A stretch of DNA of 32,480 bases, taken from an uncultured Limimonas sp. Its GTDB lineage: Bacteria; Pseudomonadota; Alphaproteobacteria; Kiloniellales; Rhodovibrionaceae. The translations under genes were made by a program, and so were the position numbers. Of this stretch, positions 6,905 to 14,406 are shown one piece after another. Under the pieces are notes generated by a model, which saw only the letters and a program-made list of their open reading frames with translations, made no database searches and was not told the origin of the DNA. The stretch's first letter is position 1; each line of letters starts with the position of its first letter. Location of the stretch: NCBI GenBank assembly GCA_913055855.1, contig CAJXKW010000022.1:1-32480 (forward strand). Reading direction: 5' to 3'.

Positions 6905-7399
6905 TCACCCAAACATACGCGCGGCCACGCCGTTCGGATCGCTCATCCGCATGAGGCGCTGGCTCGCCACCTGGGCAAAGCGCAGCGTCACCGCCCGGCG
7001 CCGGGCCGCGCTCAGCTTGTGCACGGGGGCCTCACGCAGCAGCTCGGCGTGGTAGGCGTCGGCGACCCAGAGCCCGCACGCCGCGGGCAGAAGTTCCTGC
7101 GGGAAATCCGCCGGCACGGCGAAGTAGAAGCGGTCGCAGAAGGCGGTGTAATTGGGCCACTTCCCGTCGGCAACGTAGTCGCGCCGGGAGGACTTGACCT
7201 CGATGACGGAAATCCCGCCGTCGCCGGCAAGCGCCACGATGTCGGCGCGGTGACCGTCCCTGAACGTGAACTCGGTGAGCGGCGCCAGGCCGTGCGCCGC
7301 CAGCGCCCGGCAAACGCCGCGGGCCAGGGCCGTTCCGTCGAGTCCGGCGGCAGTGCCGTCGTCGACGGCCGCATCGACGTTCGTGCTCTGTCCCGTCAT
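6905..7399 (-). CDS. mmcB: MmcB family DNA repair protein (putative endonuclease)
   Basis: The product is a 164-residue protein of the MmcB/DUF1052 family, described in Caulobacter as a gene needed for resistance to mitomycin C. It carries a PD-(D/E)xK-like nuclease core: HRADIVAL supplies the acidic residue, followed by ISVIEVKSSRRDYVADGKW with the E-x-K pair, then NYTAFCDRFYFAVP and GLWVADAYHAELL. Nuclease activity is inferred from the fold. The ATG at 7399 begins a natural disordered N-tail; the frame is open to 7492. The Caulobacter gene is SOS-controlled, but I see no GTTC-N7-GTTC box in the 100 bp upstream of this start. It lies between the ferrochelatase and the LEA-2 lipoprotein gene, all on the minus strand. 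Confidence 0.9.
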   Translation of the reverse strand: MTGQSTNVDAAVDDGTAAGLDGTALARGVCRALAAHGLAPLTEFTFRDGHRADIVALAGDGGISVIEVKSSRRDYVADGKWPNYTAFCDRFYFAVPADFPQELLPAACGLWVADAYHAELLREAPVHKLSAARRRAVTLRFAQVASQRLMRMSDPNGVAARMFG

Positions 7400-7498
7400 G
7401 CCGGATCGATAGCGCGTTTGGCGGCGGGTGTGAAGACGTGCCCGCCCGCCGGCTCGGGCAAGATGCGATCCGGTCGGGTCGCCGGATCCCATGGCACG

Positions 7499-7996
7499 CT
7501 AGCGCCGATGCGGCGGTGCCAGGCGAAGGCCGTCGCCGCCACCGCCGCCGAGCCGGACCGTGCCGCCCTGCGCGAAGTCCACCGGCGCGCGCCCGTTGCC
7601 GGCGAGGAACAGCGTGCCGTCGAGGCTGTAGTCGAGGTCGGCGTCCGCGCTCAAGCCGAACACCTGCCGCATGACCTCGAGCGCGGAAGCGGTCGCCTCG
7701 AGCGTGAGCGTCCGGCTGGCCAGACGCGGCACCGTCAGGCGTGCGTCTGAAACGCCGCGCGCGAGCGGCCGACCGTTGACCGCGAGCCGGGCGCGTAGCC
7801 CGTCGATGGTCAGGTCCGTCTCGCGCGGGTTGGTGATGCGCAAGCGCACCGCGAGCCGCTGGGCGAGCAGGCCGCCGCCCAGCGGCTCCACCCCTTCCAG
7901 CGCCACCTCGGGCGCAGGCGCCTCACGCCCGCTCGCACAACCGGCGAGCAGCGCCACGCCCGCCGCCGTCACACCGCGCCGCGTCCAGGCCGTCAC
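7499..7996 (-). CDS. LEA type 2 / WHy-domain lipoprotein
   Basis: The product is a 165-residue exported lipoprotein. It starts at GTG with a strong ribosome site (GGGGAGG, about 5 nt away), followed by a short signal peptide (WTRRGVTAAGVALLAGC) with a lipobox L-A-G-C, so Cys22 or so would be lipidated. The rest (about 30-140) has the WHy/LEA-2 pattern: an ALEGVEPL strand, QRLAVRLRITNPRETDLTIDG and ARLAVNGRPLARGVS, then alternating strands. This domain is linked to desiccation or osmotic stress and may shield membranes or proteins in the periplasm; the exact partner is unknown. Longer frames to 8266 are Arg/Pro-rich and not credible. Its upstream region has TATGCT and TAGACT near 8036-8045, possible -10 elements. 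Confidence 0.85.
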   Translation of the reverse strand: MTAWTRRGVTAAGVALLAGCASGREAPAPEVALEGVEPLGGGLLAQRLAVRLRITNPRETDLTIDGLRARLAVNGRPLARGVSDARLTVPRLASRTLTLEATASALEVMRQVFGLSADADLDYSLDGTLFLAGNGRAPVDFAQGGTVRLGGGGGDGLRLAPPHRR

Positions 7997-8153
7997 AGCC
8001 ACCTCCCCTGCCCCTGCCCCTGCCGCTGCTGACCAGTCTAGCATACAGGGCCGCGGCTGACGCCGTAGAGATCGGACGCGCCCGTTCACGGCTGCGCCCT
8101 GGCCGTCCGGGGCCGCGGCCGGTACACCGCAACGCGGCCGGCGTCGCCCTGCG

Positions 8154-8183
8154 TTGACAGGGCGCGCGCGGGGTTGGGATCTT
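8154..8183 (+). promoter_or_regulatory. Candidate promoter for the small methyltransferase gene
   Basis: A perfect TTGACA (8154-8159) is followed by an 18-bp spacer and GATCTT (8178-8183). The -35 is strong and the -10 weak. A start near 8190 would exclude the TTG start at 8182 and fits the GTG start at 8221 with its GGAGG site. The rest of 7997-8220 holds nothing else I can identify. Confidence 0.4.
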
Positions 8184-8220
8184 GCCGCGCACCCTCGGGG
8201 AACGGCGGCGGAGGCAGGCT

Positions 8221-8856
8221 GTGGCGCAGGCGGGCAACCGCGGCATTTTCGCATCGATCTATGCAAACCGGTCCTGGAGCTTCGGCTCCGGCCACGGCTC
8301 GCTCCCGGCGGTGACGCGCAGCTATCGCCGCTATCTTCAGGCCTTTATCGACCGCCCGGAGATCCGGCGCGTGGTCGACTTGGGCTGCGGCGACTGGCAG
8401 TTCTCGCGCTACATGGATTTCTCGGGCGTCGACTACCTCGGCCTGGAGGTGGTCCCCGAGCTGGTCGCGGCGAACACCCGCGCATTCGGCCGAACGAACA
8501 TCCGCTTCGACCACGCCCCGGCGGCGTTCGCCAACCTGCCGCCGGCGGATCTGCTGATCGCCAAGGACGTCCTGCAGCACTGGCCCAACCGCGACATCGC
8601 GGCCTTCCTGGAAGCGGCCCCGGCGAAATACCGCTACCTGCTGCTGACCAACTGTGTGCGGCCCGGACGGCACCGCAACACCGACATCCCGTTGGGCAGC
8701 TTCCGGCCGCTGGACCTGCGCGAGGCGCCGTTCGGGGTCCGGGCGGAACGCGTGCACCGCTTCTTCGGACCGGTCACCCTGTCGCTGCGCCCGTTGCGGC
8801 TCTATCCCGCCTGGGAAAAGCACGTTCTCCTGATCCACGGGCACGGCCCCGGATAG
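8221..8856 (+). CDS. Class I SAM-dependent methyltransferase
   Basis: The product is a 211-residue cytosolic protein. Motif I is VVDLGCGDWQFSRYM (about 51-65), which binds S-adenosylmethionine; motif II is the acidic end of DYLGLEVVPELV; the segment PADLLIAKDVLQHWP is the motif IV/post-IV region typical of the Methyltransf_11/23 groups. The C-terminal strand pair YLLLTNCVRPGRHRNTDIPLGSFRPLDL resembles methyltransferases seen near glycosyl or lipid genes, but the acceptor is unknown. The GTG at 8221 is chosen because GGAGG lies about 8 nt upstream; a TTG at 8182 in the same frame would add 13 Arg-rich residues. It converges with the next gene, 72 bp away. Confidence 0.85.
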   Translation: MAQAGNRGIFASIYANRSWSFGSGHGSLPAVTRSYRRYLQAFIDRPEIRRVVDLGCGDWQFSRYMDFSGVDYLGLEVVPELVAANTRAFGRTNIRFDHAPAAFANLPPADLLIAKDVLQHWPNRDIAAFLEAAPAKYRYLLLTNCVRPGRHRNTDIPLGSFRPLDLREAPFGVRAERVHRFFGPVTLSLRPLRLYPAWEKHVLLIHGHGPG

Positions 8857-8928
8857 CTCCGTACCCGGCGGTCCGGTTCAGGCGCGCGCACCGCCGTCCC
8901 GCCTTGCGCGCCCCGTGCCCGTCCCCGT

Positions 8929-9813
8929 TCACGCATTTTCCCAGCGGCTGAACACGGCCGCGGAGAGCGTCCGGCCGGCCTGGTCGGCCACGCCCATCTC
9001 GCCGCTCTCCAGGTGGCCGCCCAGGCCCGCGAGCGCCTCCCCCAGCCCGGTGTGCAGCGAGATCCCGGACAGCCGGATGGCGTAGAGCGTCGCCACCAGG
9101 AACAGCGGGTCGTCCGACAGGACCGCCCGGCAAAGGCCCAGCAGCTCGGGCAGGTCGTCGAAAAGCTGCCACACCTCGCCTTTGGCACCACGGCCGTACT
9201 TGGGCGGATCGACCAGAATGCCGTCGTAGCGGTTGCCCCGGCGCGCCTCGCGGCGCAGGAACTTCAGCGCATCGTCGCAGATCCAGCGCACCGGTGCCTC
9301 GGCCAGCCCAGAAAGCTGCTGGTTGCGGTTGGCCCAGGTGATCGCCTTTTTCGACGCATCCAGGTGCGTGACCTGCGCCCCGGCCGCGGCGGCGATCAGC
9401 GAGGCGATCCCGGTGTAGGCGAAAAGATTGAGCACCTTCACCGGCCGCCCCGCCCGTTCGATCCGGGCGCGCATCCAGTCCCAGTGCGCCGCCTGCTCCG
9501 GAAACACGCCAAGATGCCGGAAGCTGGTGAAGCGCGCCTCGAAGGTCACGTCCCCGTAGGCCATGACCCACGGCGCGGGCTGGCGGCCGTCGGCGAAGGT
9601 CCAGCGTGAGGCGGCGTCGTCCGTGCCCTCGAAACGCGCGTCCGCGGCCTCCCAGGCCGCGTCGTCGAGCCGGCGCGTCCAGATCGCCTGCGGCTCCGGG
9701 CGGATCACCGTGTGCGGGCCGAAGCGTTCCAGCTTCGCCCCGGCGCCGCTGTCCAGGAGGGCATAGTCGCGCCAGCCGTCGGCCGTGAGCAGCACCGGCG
9801 CCGTCGCCGTCAT
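8929..9813 (-). CDS. Class I SAM-dependent RNA methyltransferase (RlmI/RlmK-like, no PUA domain)
   Basis: The product has 294 residues. The N-terminal third is a beta-rich domain (LLDSGAGAKLERFGPHTVIRPEPQAIW). The catalytic domain has motif I VLNLFAYTGIASLIAA, motif II VTHLDASKKAITWANRNQQLSGL, and motif IV ILVDPPKYGRGAKGE, the pattern of the COG1092 23S rRNA (cytosine-5) methyltransferases RlmI/RlmK. It is shorter than RlmI (about 390) because the PUA domain is absent. RNA as substrate is known for the family and inferred here. The ATG at 9813 overlaps the stop of the TrmH gene as ATGA, which decides the start: translation is coupled, and both products act on RNA. Confidence 0.88.
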   Translation of the reverse strand: MTATAPVLLTADGWRDYALLDSGAGAKLERFGPHTVIRPEPQAIWTRRLDDAAWEAADARFEGTDDAASRWTFADGRQPAPWVMAYGDVTFEARFTSFRHLGVFPEQAAHWDWMRARIERAGRPVKVLNLFAYTGIASLIAAAAGAQVTHLDASKKAITWANRNQQLSGLAEAPVRWICDDALKFLRREARRGNRYDGILVDPPKYGRGAKGEVWQLFDDLPELLGLCRAVLSDDPLFLVATLYAIRLSGISLHTGLGEALAGLGGHLESGEMGVADQAGRTLSAAVFSRWENA

Positions 9814-10652
9814 CCGGGCCATGCGCGCCGGTCCTGGTTGTAGATCTCGTAGAGCATGACCGAGGTGGCCACGGCGAGGTTGAGGGAATCCGCGCGCCCG
9901 CGCATGGGCAGCCGGACCAGCGTGTCGCATGCCCGTTCATAGGCCGCGGGCAGTCCGGATTGCTCGTTGCCCATGAACAGGAATGTGGGTCGGGAATAGG
10001 CCACGCCCTGGTAATCCGCCGTCGCGTTCAGGGACGTCCCCACGAGCTGCCCGCCCTGGCGCGCGCGCCATGCGGCGAAGGCGTCGAAGGTGGTGCGCAC
10101 CAGCCGCTGGCCGAAGACCGAGCCCATGGAGGCGCGCACGCCCTCCAGGGAATAGGGATCGCAGGCGCTGTCCAGAAGGATCACCCCCGCCGCGCCCACG
10201 GCGTCGGCGGTGCGCAGCACGGTACCCACGTTCCCCGGATCGCGCGGCGCCTCTAGGACGACCCAGCAGAACGCCGCGCGCGCGTCGAGGTCCTCGAGGT
10301 TCCACCAGACCTGGGGGAACGCCCCGACGGCACCCTGGGGGTTGTCCTTGCGCGCGATCTTGGCGAGCACCGCTTCGCTCACCTCGATCACCTCGCCCCC
10401 CGCCGCCAGCGTGGCCGCGGCGAGGCGCGCGCCCATGGGCGCCTCGCGCATGTCGGGCAGGAGCACGAGCGTCTGCGGCGCGTGCCCCTGGTCGACCGCC
10501 TCGGTAAGGATGCGCAGGCCTTCGGCGAGGAACAGGCCGGTCGCACTGCGGTTCTTCTTCTGATGGAGCGCGCGCACCGCCTTGACCGCCGGATTGGCGG
10601 GGGAGGCGATGCGCCGGATGCTACCCTCGGAGACGGCGGAATGGCGGGTCAT
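9810..10652 (-). CDS. TrmH-family (SpoU) RNA 2'-O-ribose methyltransferase
   Basis: The product has 280 residues. An N-terminal substrate-binding domain (RRIASPANPAVKAVRALHQKK...GLFLAEGLRIL, about 10-46) is followed by the SPOUT knot with its three motifs: LEAPRDPGNVGTVLRTADA (motif 1), FLFMGNEQSGL (motif 2) and LPMRGRADSLNLAVATSVMLYE (motif 3), which make the SAM site and the catalytic Arg/Asn set. Family members methylate the 2'-OH of 23S rRNA or tRNA; the exact nucleotide is not predictable. Starts at 10652 and 10667 are both possible, with no clear ribosome site; the first lies nearest to the conserved N-terminus. It runs divergently from the glycosylase gene and is the first gene of a coupled pair. 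Confidence 0.92.
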   Translation of the reverse strand: MTRHSAVSEGSIRRIASPANPAVKAVRALHQKKNRSATGLFLAEGLRILTEAVDQGHAPQTLVLLPDMREAPMGARLAAATLAAGGEVIEVSEAVLAKIARKDNPQGAVGAFPQVWWNLEDLDARAAFCWVVLEAPRDPGNVGTVLRTADAVGAAGVILLDSACDPYSLEGVRASMGSVFGQRLVRTTFDAFAAWRARQGGQLVGTSLNATADYQGVAYSRPTFLFMGNEQSGLPAAYERACDTLVRLPMRGRADSLNLAVATSVMLYEIYNQDRRAWPG

Positions 10653-10768
10653 GGCCGGCCCCGTCATCCGGCAATCCGCGCCCGGCGTCAAGACACGCGC
10701 TCTGGACGCACGCACCCGCGTCGGGGCAGGCTTCGTCCCGGACCAATTGCCGCACGCGGAGCGCCGCC

Positions 10769-11551
10769 ATGCCCGAGCTTCCCGAGATCGAGAGCCTACG
10801 CCGCGAGCAGGCCGAGCACGCCCTGAACCGCCGGATCGCTGGGGTGGACCTGCGCGATCCCGAGCGCCTGCGCGGCGCCCGGCCGGACGACCTCACGGCG
10901 GCGCTGAGCGGCTTCCACTTCGATTCCGTCACACGCCACGGCAAGATCCTGTTCCTGGGCGTAAGCAGCGGCTGGAAGCTCGCCATCCACTTCGGCATGA
11001 ACGGCCACATTGCGCTTTACGGCGAGGGCGGCGCCGAGCCCGAGCACACCCGGCTCGTGCTCGATTTCGCCGACGGGGGGCGCTGGGCCTTTGCCGACAT
11101 GCGCCGCCTGGGTTGGGTGGAACTCACCGACGACATCGCCGCCTACCTGCGCAGCCAGGAGGTGGGCCCGGATGCGCTCACGCTGGATGCGGGGAGCTTC
11201 GCCAAGCGCGTCGGCGGCAAGCGCGGCGCGATCAAGTCGGCGCTGATGGATCAGGCCACCATCGCCGGCATCGGCAACGTCTACGCCGACGAGATCCTGT
11301 TCCACGCCGGCATCATTCCCGACCGCCCGGCGCACGACCTGGACGACCCGGCGCTCAACCGTTTGCACGGCGAGATGCAGGCCATCCTGCGCGAGGCCGC
11401 CGACCGGGGCGGGTTCCACGGCGAGCTGCCGGCCTGCTGGCTGTACCACCGGCGCGGCGACACCGGGCACTGTCCGGTCTGCGGCCACACCCTGAACACA
11501 CGCCAGGTAGGCGGGCGCACGAGCTACCTCTGCCCGGCGTGCCAGACCTAG
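10769..11551 (+). CDS. Fpg/Nei-family DNA glycosylase/AP lyase
   Basis: The product is a 260-residue base-excision repair enzyme. It begins MPELPEIESL: Pro2 is the Schiff-base nucleophile and Glu3 the proton donor. Lys59 in RHGKILF corresponds to the conserved DNA-contacting lysine, and IAGIGNVYADEILFHAGI is the helix-two-turn-helix. The C-terminal zinc finger (233-260) has C235, C238, C255 and C258 (CPVCG ... YLCPAC). The sequence is closer to formamidopyrimidine glycosylase (MutM) than to Nei but is somewhat shorter than usual (about 270), and helix and loop details differ, so I give no symbol. It removes oxidised purines, especially 8-oxoguanine, from DNA. GGAG about 9 nt before the ATG supports the start. 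Confidence 0.93.
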   Translation: MPELPEIESLRREQAEHALNRRIAGVDLRDPERLRGARPDDLTAALSGFHFDSVTRHGKILFLGVSSGWKLAIHFGMNGHIALYGEGGAEPEHTRLVLDFADGGRWAFADMRRLGWVELTDDIAAYLRSQEVGPDALTLDAGSFAKRVGGKRGAIKSALMDQATIAGIGNVYADEILFHAGIIPDRPAHDLDDPALNRLHGEMQAILREAADRGGFHGELPACWLYHRRGDTGHCPVCGHTLNTRQVGGRTSYLCPACQT

Positions 11552-11561
11552 GCGCATGCGC

Positions 11562-11589
11562 TTGCCCCGCACGCGGGAGGACCTATACT
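11562..11589 (+). promoter_or_regulatory. Candidate sigma70-like promoter for the two hypothetical genes
   Basis: TTGCCC (11562-11567), a 16-bp spacer and TATACT (11584-11589), a five-of-six -10. Transcription would start near 11596, about 26 nt before the ATG of the 70-residue ORF. It begins 10 bp after the glycosylase stop, so the following genes can be expressed independently of it. Confidence 0.5.
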
Positions 11590-11621
11590 GGCGGTCACAC
11601 GTGCAATGGCGGAGACCCGGG

Positions 11622-11834
11622 ATGGAGGGACCGCGTCGTCTTAGCGACAAGATCGCCGTCGCGCACGCGCAGGCCTGTGAGCAAGGAAAGCGTGACGTCG
11701 CGTACCATTTGCTGGCGGCTCTGGAGAGCGAGCTTTCCCAGTTCGGCGGCCCGGCCGCGGTGGAACAGCGCGACTTGGACGATATGATCGCGGCAGCCTA
11801 CGAGCGCCAGCGGCGGCTGGATTCGACGGTCTAG
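11622..11834 (+). CDS. Hypothetical 70-residue helical protein
   Basis: I do not recognise this protein. It is charged and probably all helical (DKIAVAHAQACEQGKRDVAYHLLAALESELSQ, then AVEQRDLDDMIAAAYERQRRLDS), with a heptad-like spacing of Ala/Leu that could form a small helical bundle. There is no membrane span or signal. A GGAG ribosome site about 8 nt upstream and the promoter at 11562-11589 support expression. It lies 85 bp before the 236-residue hypothetical gene on the same strand and may be co-transcribed with it. It could be an adaptor or a regulator of protein-protein contacts, but that is a guess. Confidence 0.65.
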   Translation: MEGPRRLSDKIAVAHAQACEQGKRDVAYHLLAALESELSQFGGPAAVEQRDLDDMIAAAYERQRRLDSTV

Positions 11835-11919
11835 CGCGCAAACCGGCTTGGCGATCCCGTTGGCGGGCGCCACCTCGGGATGCGGGTGGGGATGCGAGAC
11901 AGCAGGGAGCCCGGAGACT

Positions 11920-12630
11920 ATGCCCGAGGACATGCGCACCGAACGCCTTCTGGCGGAGACCGAGCTGGTCCGCAGCCGCGGCGAGCCGCAGTCGCGCAAG
12001 CTTTGCATCATGTCGCTGGTCGCCCGGCTCGCCGAGGAGCCGCACAGCGATCACCCGCAGGCGGCCTCGCCCGCCGTGGGCGCGTTCGCGCGCGCGATCA
12101 ACGACGCGATGGACCGGCAAACACGCCAGCGGCTGATCCCCTTCGCCCCGCGCATCAAGGGCACGCACGCCGCACACGACCGCGCGCGGATGGCCCGGCT
12201 GCACGGGGTGCTCACGGATGAGCTTCTGCCCCGGCTGGCCACGGATCTTCAGGTCGCGGCGCTGAGCGAGACCGACGCCACGGCGGCGGAGGCGACGGCG
12301 CGGCTGGTGGCGGCGCTGCGCGAGACCGGAGCGGAAGCGCACGGGCGCCTCGTCCAGGATCCGCGCTGGGATGGCGCGGCGCTGATCGGGCCGTTGCGCG
12401 CGGCGTATCTGGCCCACCGCGACGGGCACAGCGAGCAGCACGCCGAATCCGTGGCACACATCCTGATTGCGGGCGCGTATCGCGTGGCGCGACCGAGCCG
12501 CCGGGTGTGGTACTGGGACCGCGCCATCGCCGCCCTGGACGGCCTCTGCGACCTGGATCCGCGCCCGGCCCCGCGCGCGGCCGAATCGGCGCAGGCCCGC
12601 GCCGGTACCGCACCGGATCAGGCCGGATAG
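11920..12630 (+). CDS. Hypothetical protein, conserved-looking helical domain
   Basis: The product is a 236-residue soluble protein of unknown function. The segment KLCIMSLVARLAEEPHSDHPQAASP followed by VGAFARAINDAM and LIPFAPRIKGT (about 27-82) resembles, from memory, a hypothetical family also found in actinobacteria whose members read L-A-x-E-x-x-S-D-x-P and later a F-x-x-x-x-N-D core. The role of that family is not known. The C-terminal tail (RPAPRAAESAQARAG) is disordered. GGAG just upstream of the ATG at 11920 fixes the start, and the longer frame from 11848 is not credible. The 223 bp after it (12631-12853) contain no gene or convincing signal. It is probably in one transcript with the 70-residue ORF. 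Confidence 0.7.
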   Translation: MPEDMRTERLLAETELVRSRGEPQSRKLCIMSLVARLAEEPHSDHPQAASPAVGAFARAINDAMDRQTRQRLIPFAPRIKGTHAAHDRARMARLHGVLTDELLPRLATDLQVAALSETDATAAEATARLVAALRETGAEAHGRLVQDPRWDGAALIGPLRAAYLAHRDGHSEQHAESVAHILIAGAYRVARPSRRVWYWDRAIAALDGLCDLDPRPAPRAAESAQARAGTAPDQAG

Positions 12631-12853
12631 GCGCTGGCCGGCACCGCGCCCGCTCAGGATACGCTTCCCGTTTTCGAAGCCCGGGGCGACAGGCCGGAAT
12701 CATGGGCGACAGCGCCCCGCGCGCCGGCGCCCGGGGACGTGGTCGACGGCGCCGGACCGCGCCGGGGGCGTGTGCGGTATCCCCTTGCATCGCCCGGAAT
12801 TCGGCGCGACCGTTCGGGCACACGCACGGCCAGCCGTCGGGGAGGGTGCTCGC

Positions 12854-14248
12854 ATGGCCGAGGAAAAGCCGGTTTTCGCCCACATGGACACGACCGCCGA
12901 CGCGGCCCTGGAGCGCTGGGCCGAATTCCTGTGCATCCCCAGTGTGAGCACCGATCCGGCCTATAACGACCGCACCCGCGAGGCGGCGGAATGGGCGGCC
13001 GCACAGCTCCGCGACATCGGCTTCGACGCCAGCGTGCGCCCCACCGACGGGCACCCCATGGTGGTCGCGCACCACCCCGGCCCGGACGACGGCGCGCCCC
13101 GGGTCCTGTACTACGGTCACTACGACGTGCAGCCGCCCGATCCGGTCGCGGAATGGGACACTGGCCCGTTCACGCCCACCATCGTCGACGGCCCGCGGGG
13201 CCGGCGCATGGTCGCGCGCGGCGCGGTGGACGACAAGGGCCAGGTGATGACCTTCATCGAGGCCCTGCGCGCGTGGAAGACGGTCCACGGGGAACTGCCC
13301 GTGGCGGCAACGGTGTTCCTGGAAGGCGAGGAGGAGTGCGGCAGCCCCAGCCTCATCCCCTTCCTGACCGCGAACAAGGCCGAGCTGGCGGCCGATGTCT
13401 GCGTTGTCTCGGACACCGGCAAGTGGGACGTGGACACACCGGCGATCACCACGCGGCTGCGCGGCCTGCTCTATACCGAGCTCACCGTGCGCGGGCCGAG
13501 CCACGACCTGCACTCGGGCATCTACGGCGGCGCCGCACCCAACCCGCTGAACGCGCTGACGCGCGTTCTGGGCGGCCTACACGACGACGAAGGTCGGGTG
13601 AACATTCCGGGCTTCTACGACGCCGTCGAAGAGCTCGACCAGGCGGTGCGCGAGTCCTGGGATGCCCTGGGTGCGGACGAGCGCGCCTTCCTGGACTCCA
13701 TCGGCGCGCAGGCGGCCGGCGGCGAAACCGGGCGCAGCATGCTGGAGAAGGTCTGGGCGCGACCCACCTGCGACATCAACGGCGCCATCGGCGGCTACAC
13801 CGGCACGGGGGCGAAGACGGTCATTCCGGCCCAGGCCTCGGCGAAGGTCTCCTTCCGCCTGGTGCCCGAGCAGGACCCGGAGCGCATCGGCGAGCTGTTC
13901 CGCCGTTTCGTCGCATCCCGCATGCCCGCCGGTGCGCACTGGCAGCTCGACGTGCACAAGGGCGCGCCCGCATTCCGCGTGCCCACGGACTCGCCCTACC
14001 TGGGCGCGGCGGCGGACGCCCTGGAAACGGTGTACCACAAGCGCCCCGTGCTCATCGGCAGCGGCGGTTCCATCCCGGTGGTCGAGCAGTTCAAGCGCGT
14101 GCTGGGGATGGACACCCTGCTCATGGGCTTCGGCCTGGACGACGACCGCATGCACAGCCCCAACGAAAAGTTCGAGCTCACCTGTTTCGAACGCGGCATG
14201 AAATCGCACGCCGCCCTGCTCGCAAGACTTGGCGCTATGCGCGGCTGA
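12854..14248 (+). CDS. M20-family metallopeptidase (dipeptidase-like)
   Basis: The product is a 464-residue cytosolic peptidase of the M20 family, in the dipeptidase/CNDP-like branch. Metal ligands and catalytic residues are visible: H89 and the following Asp in LYYGHYDVQPPD, D126 in ARGAVDDKGQ, the catalytic pair E159-E160 in FLEGEEECGSP, an Asp in VVSDTGKW, and His in RMHSPNEKFEL near the end. The dimerisation domain lies between (about 210-390) and includes GPSHDLHSGIYGGAAPNP. Members hydrolyse dipeptides or related amides with two zinc or manganese ions. The ATG at 12854 has GGAGGG 7 nt upstream. It lies just upstream of the Liv operon on the same strand, so its amino-acid products could be linked to that transporter's substrates (inference). 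Confidence 0.94.
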   Translation: MAEEKPVFAHMDTTADAALERWAEFLCIPSVSTDPAYNDRTREAAEWAAAQLRDIGFDASVRPTDGHPMVVAHHPGPDDGAPRVLYYGHYDVQPPDPVAEWDTGPFTPTIVDGPRGRRMVARGAVDDKGQVMTFIEALRAWKTVHGELPVAATVFLEGEEECGSPSLIPFLTANKAELAADVCVVSDTGKWDVDTPAITTRLRGLLYTELTVRGPSHDLHSGIYGGAAPNPLNALTRVLGGLHDDEGRVNIPGFYDAVEELDQAVRESWDALGADERAFLDSIGAQAAGGETGRSMLEKVWARPTCDINGAIGGYTGTGAKTVIPAQASAKVSFRLVPEQDPERIGELFRRFVASRMPAGAHWQLDVHKGAPAFRVPTDSPYLGAAADALETVYHKRPVLIGSGGSIPVVEQFKRVLGMDTLLMGFGLDDDRMHSPNEKFELTCFERGMKSHAALLARLGAMRG

Positions 14249-14314
14249 CGCAACCGGCGCCCATGCCGGCACAACCTTTCGACAGCGTGGCGGTCCGCTG
14301 GTCCAGGGCGACCC

Positions 14315-14344
14315 TTGGCAATCCGCACCGCCAACCCGTATACT
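14315..14344 (+). promoter_or_regulatory. Sigma70-like promoter of the liv operon
   Basis: TTGGCA (14315-14320), an 18-bp spacer and TATACT (14339-14344), with matches of five of six to the -10 and five of six to the -35. Transcription would start near 14351, leaving a leader of about 55 nt with GGGGAGG at 14382-14388, rather far (about 18 nt) from the livG ATG. This is the best promoter match in the window. Confidence 0.6.
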
Positions 14345-14406
14345 CATCAGTTGTGACCATAATCCTTTCCCATAACCCGAACGGGGAGGACGGAAACCGG
14401 ATACCC

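Noticed and set aside
5414..7750. Plus-strand open frame of 778 codons
   Set aside because: It is the antisense of ferrochelatase, MmcB and the LEA-2 gene; no ribosome site, no recognisable domain.
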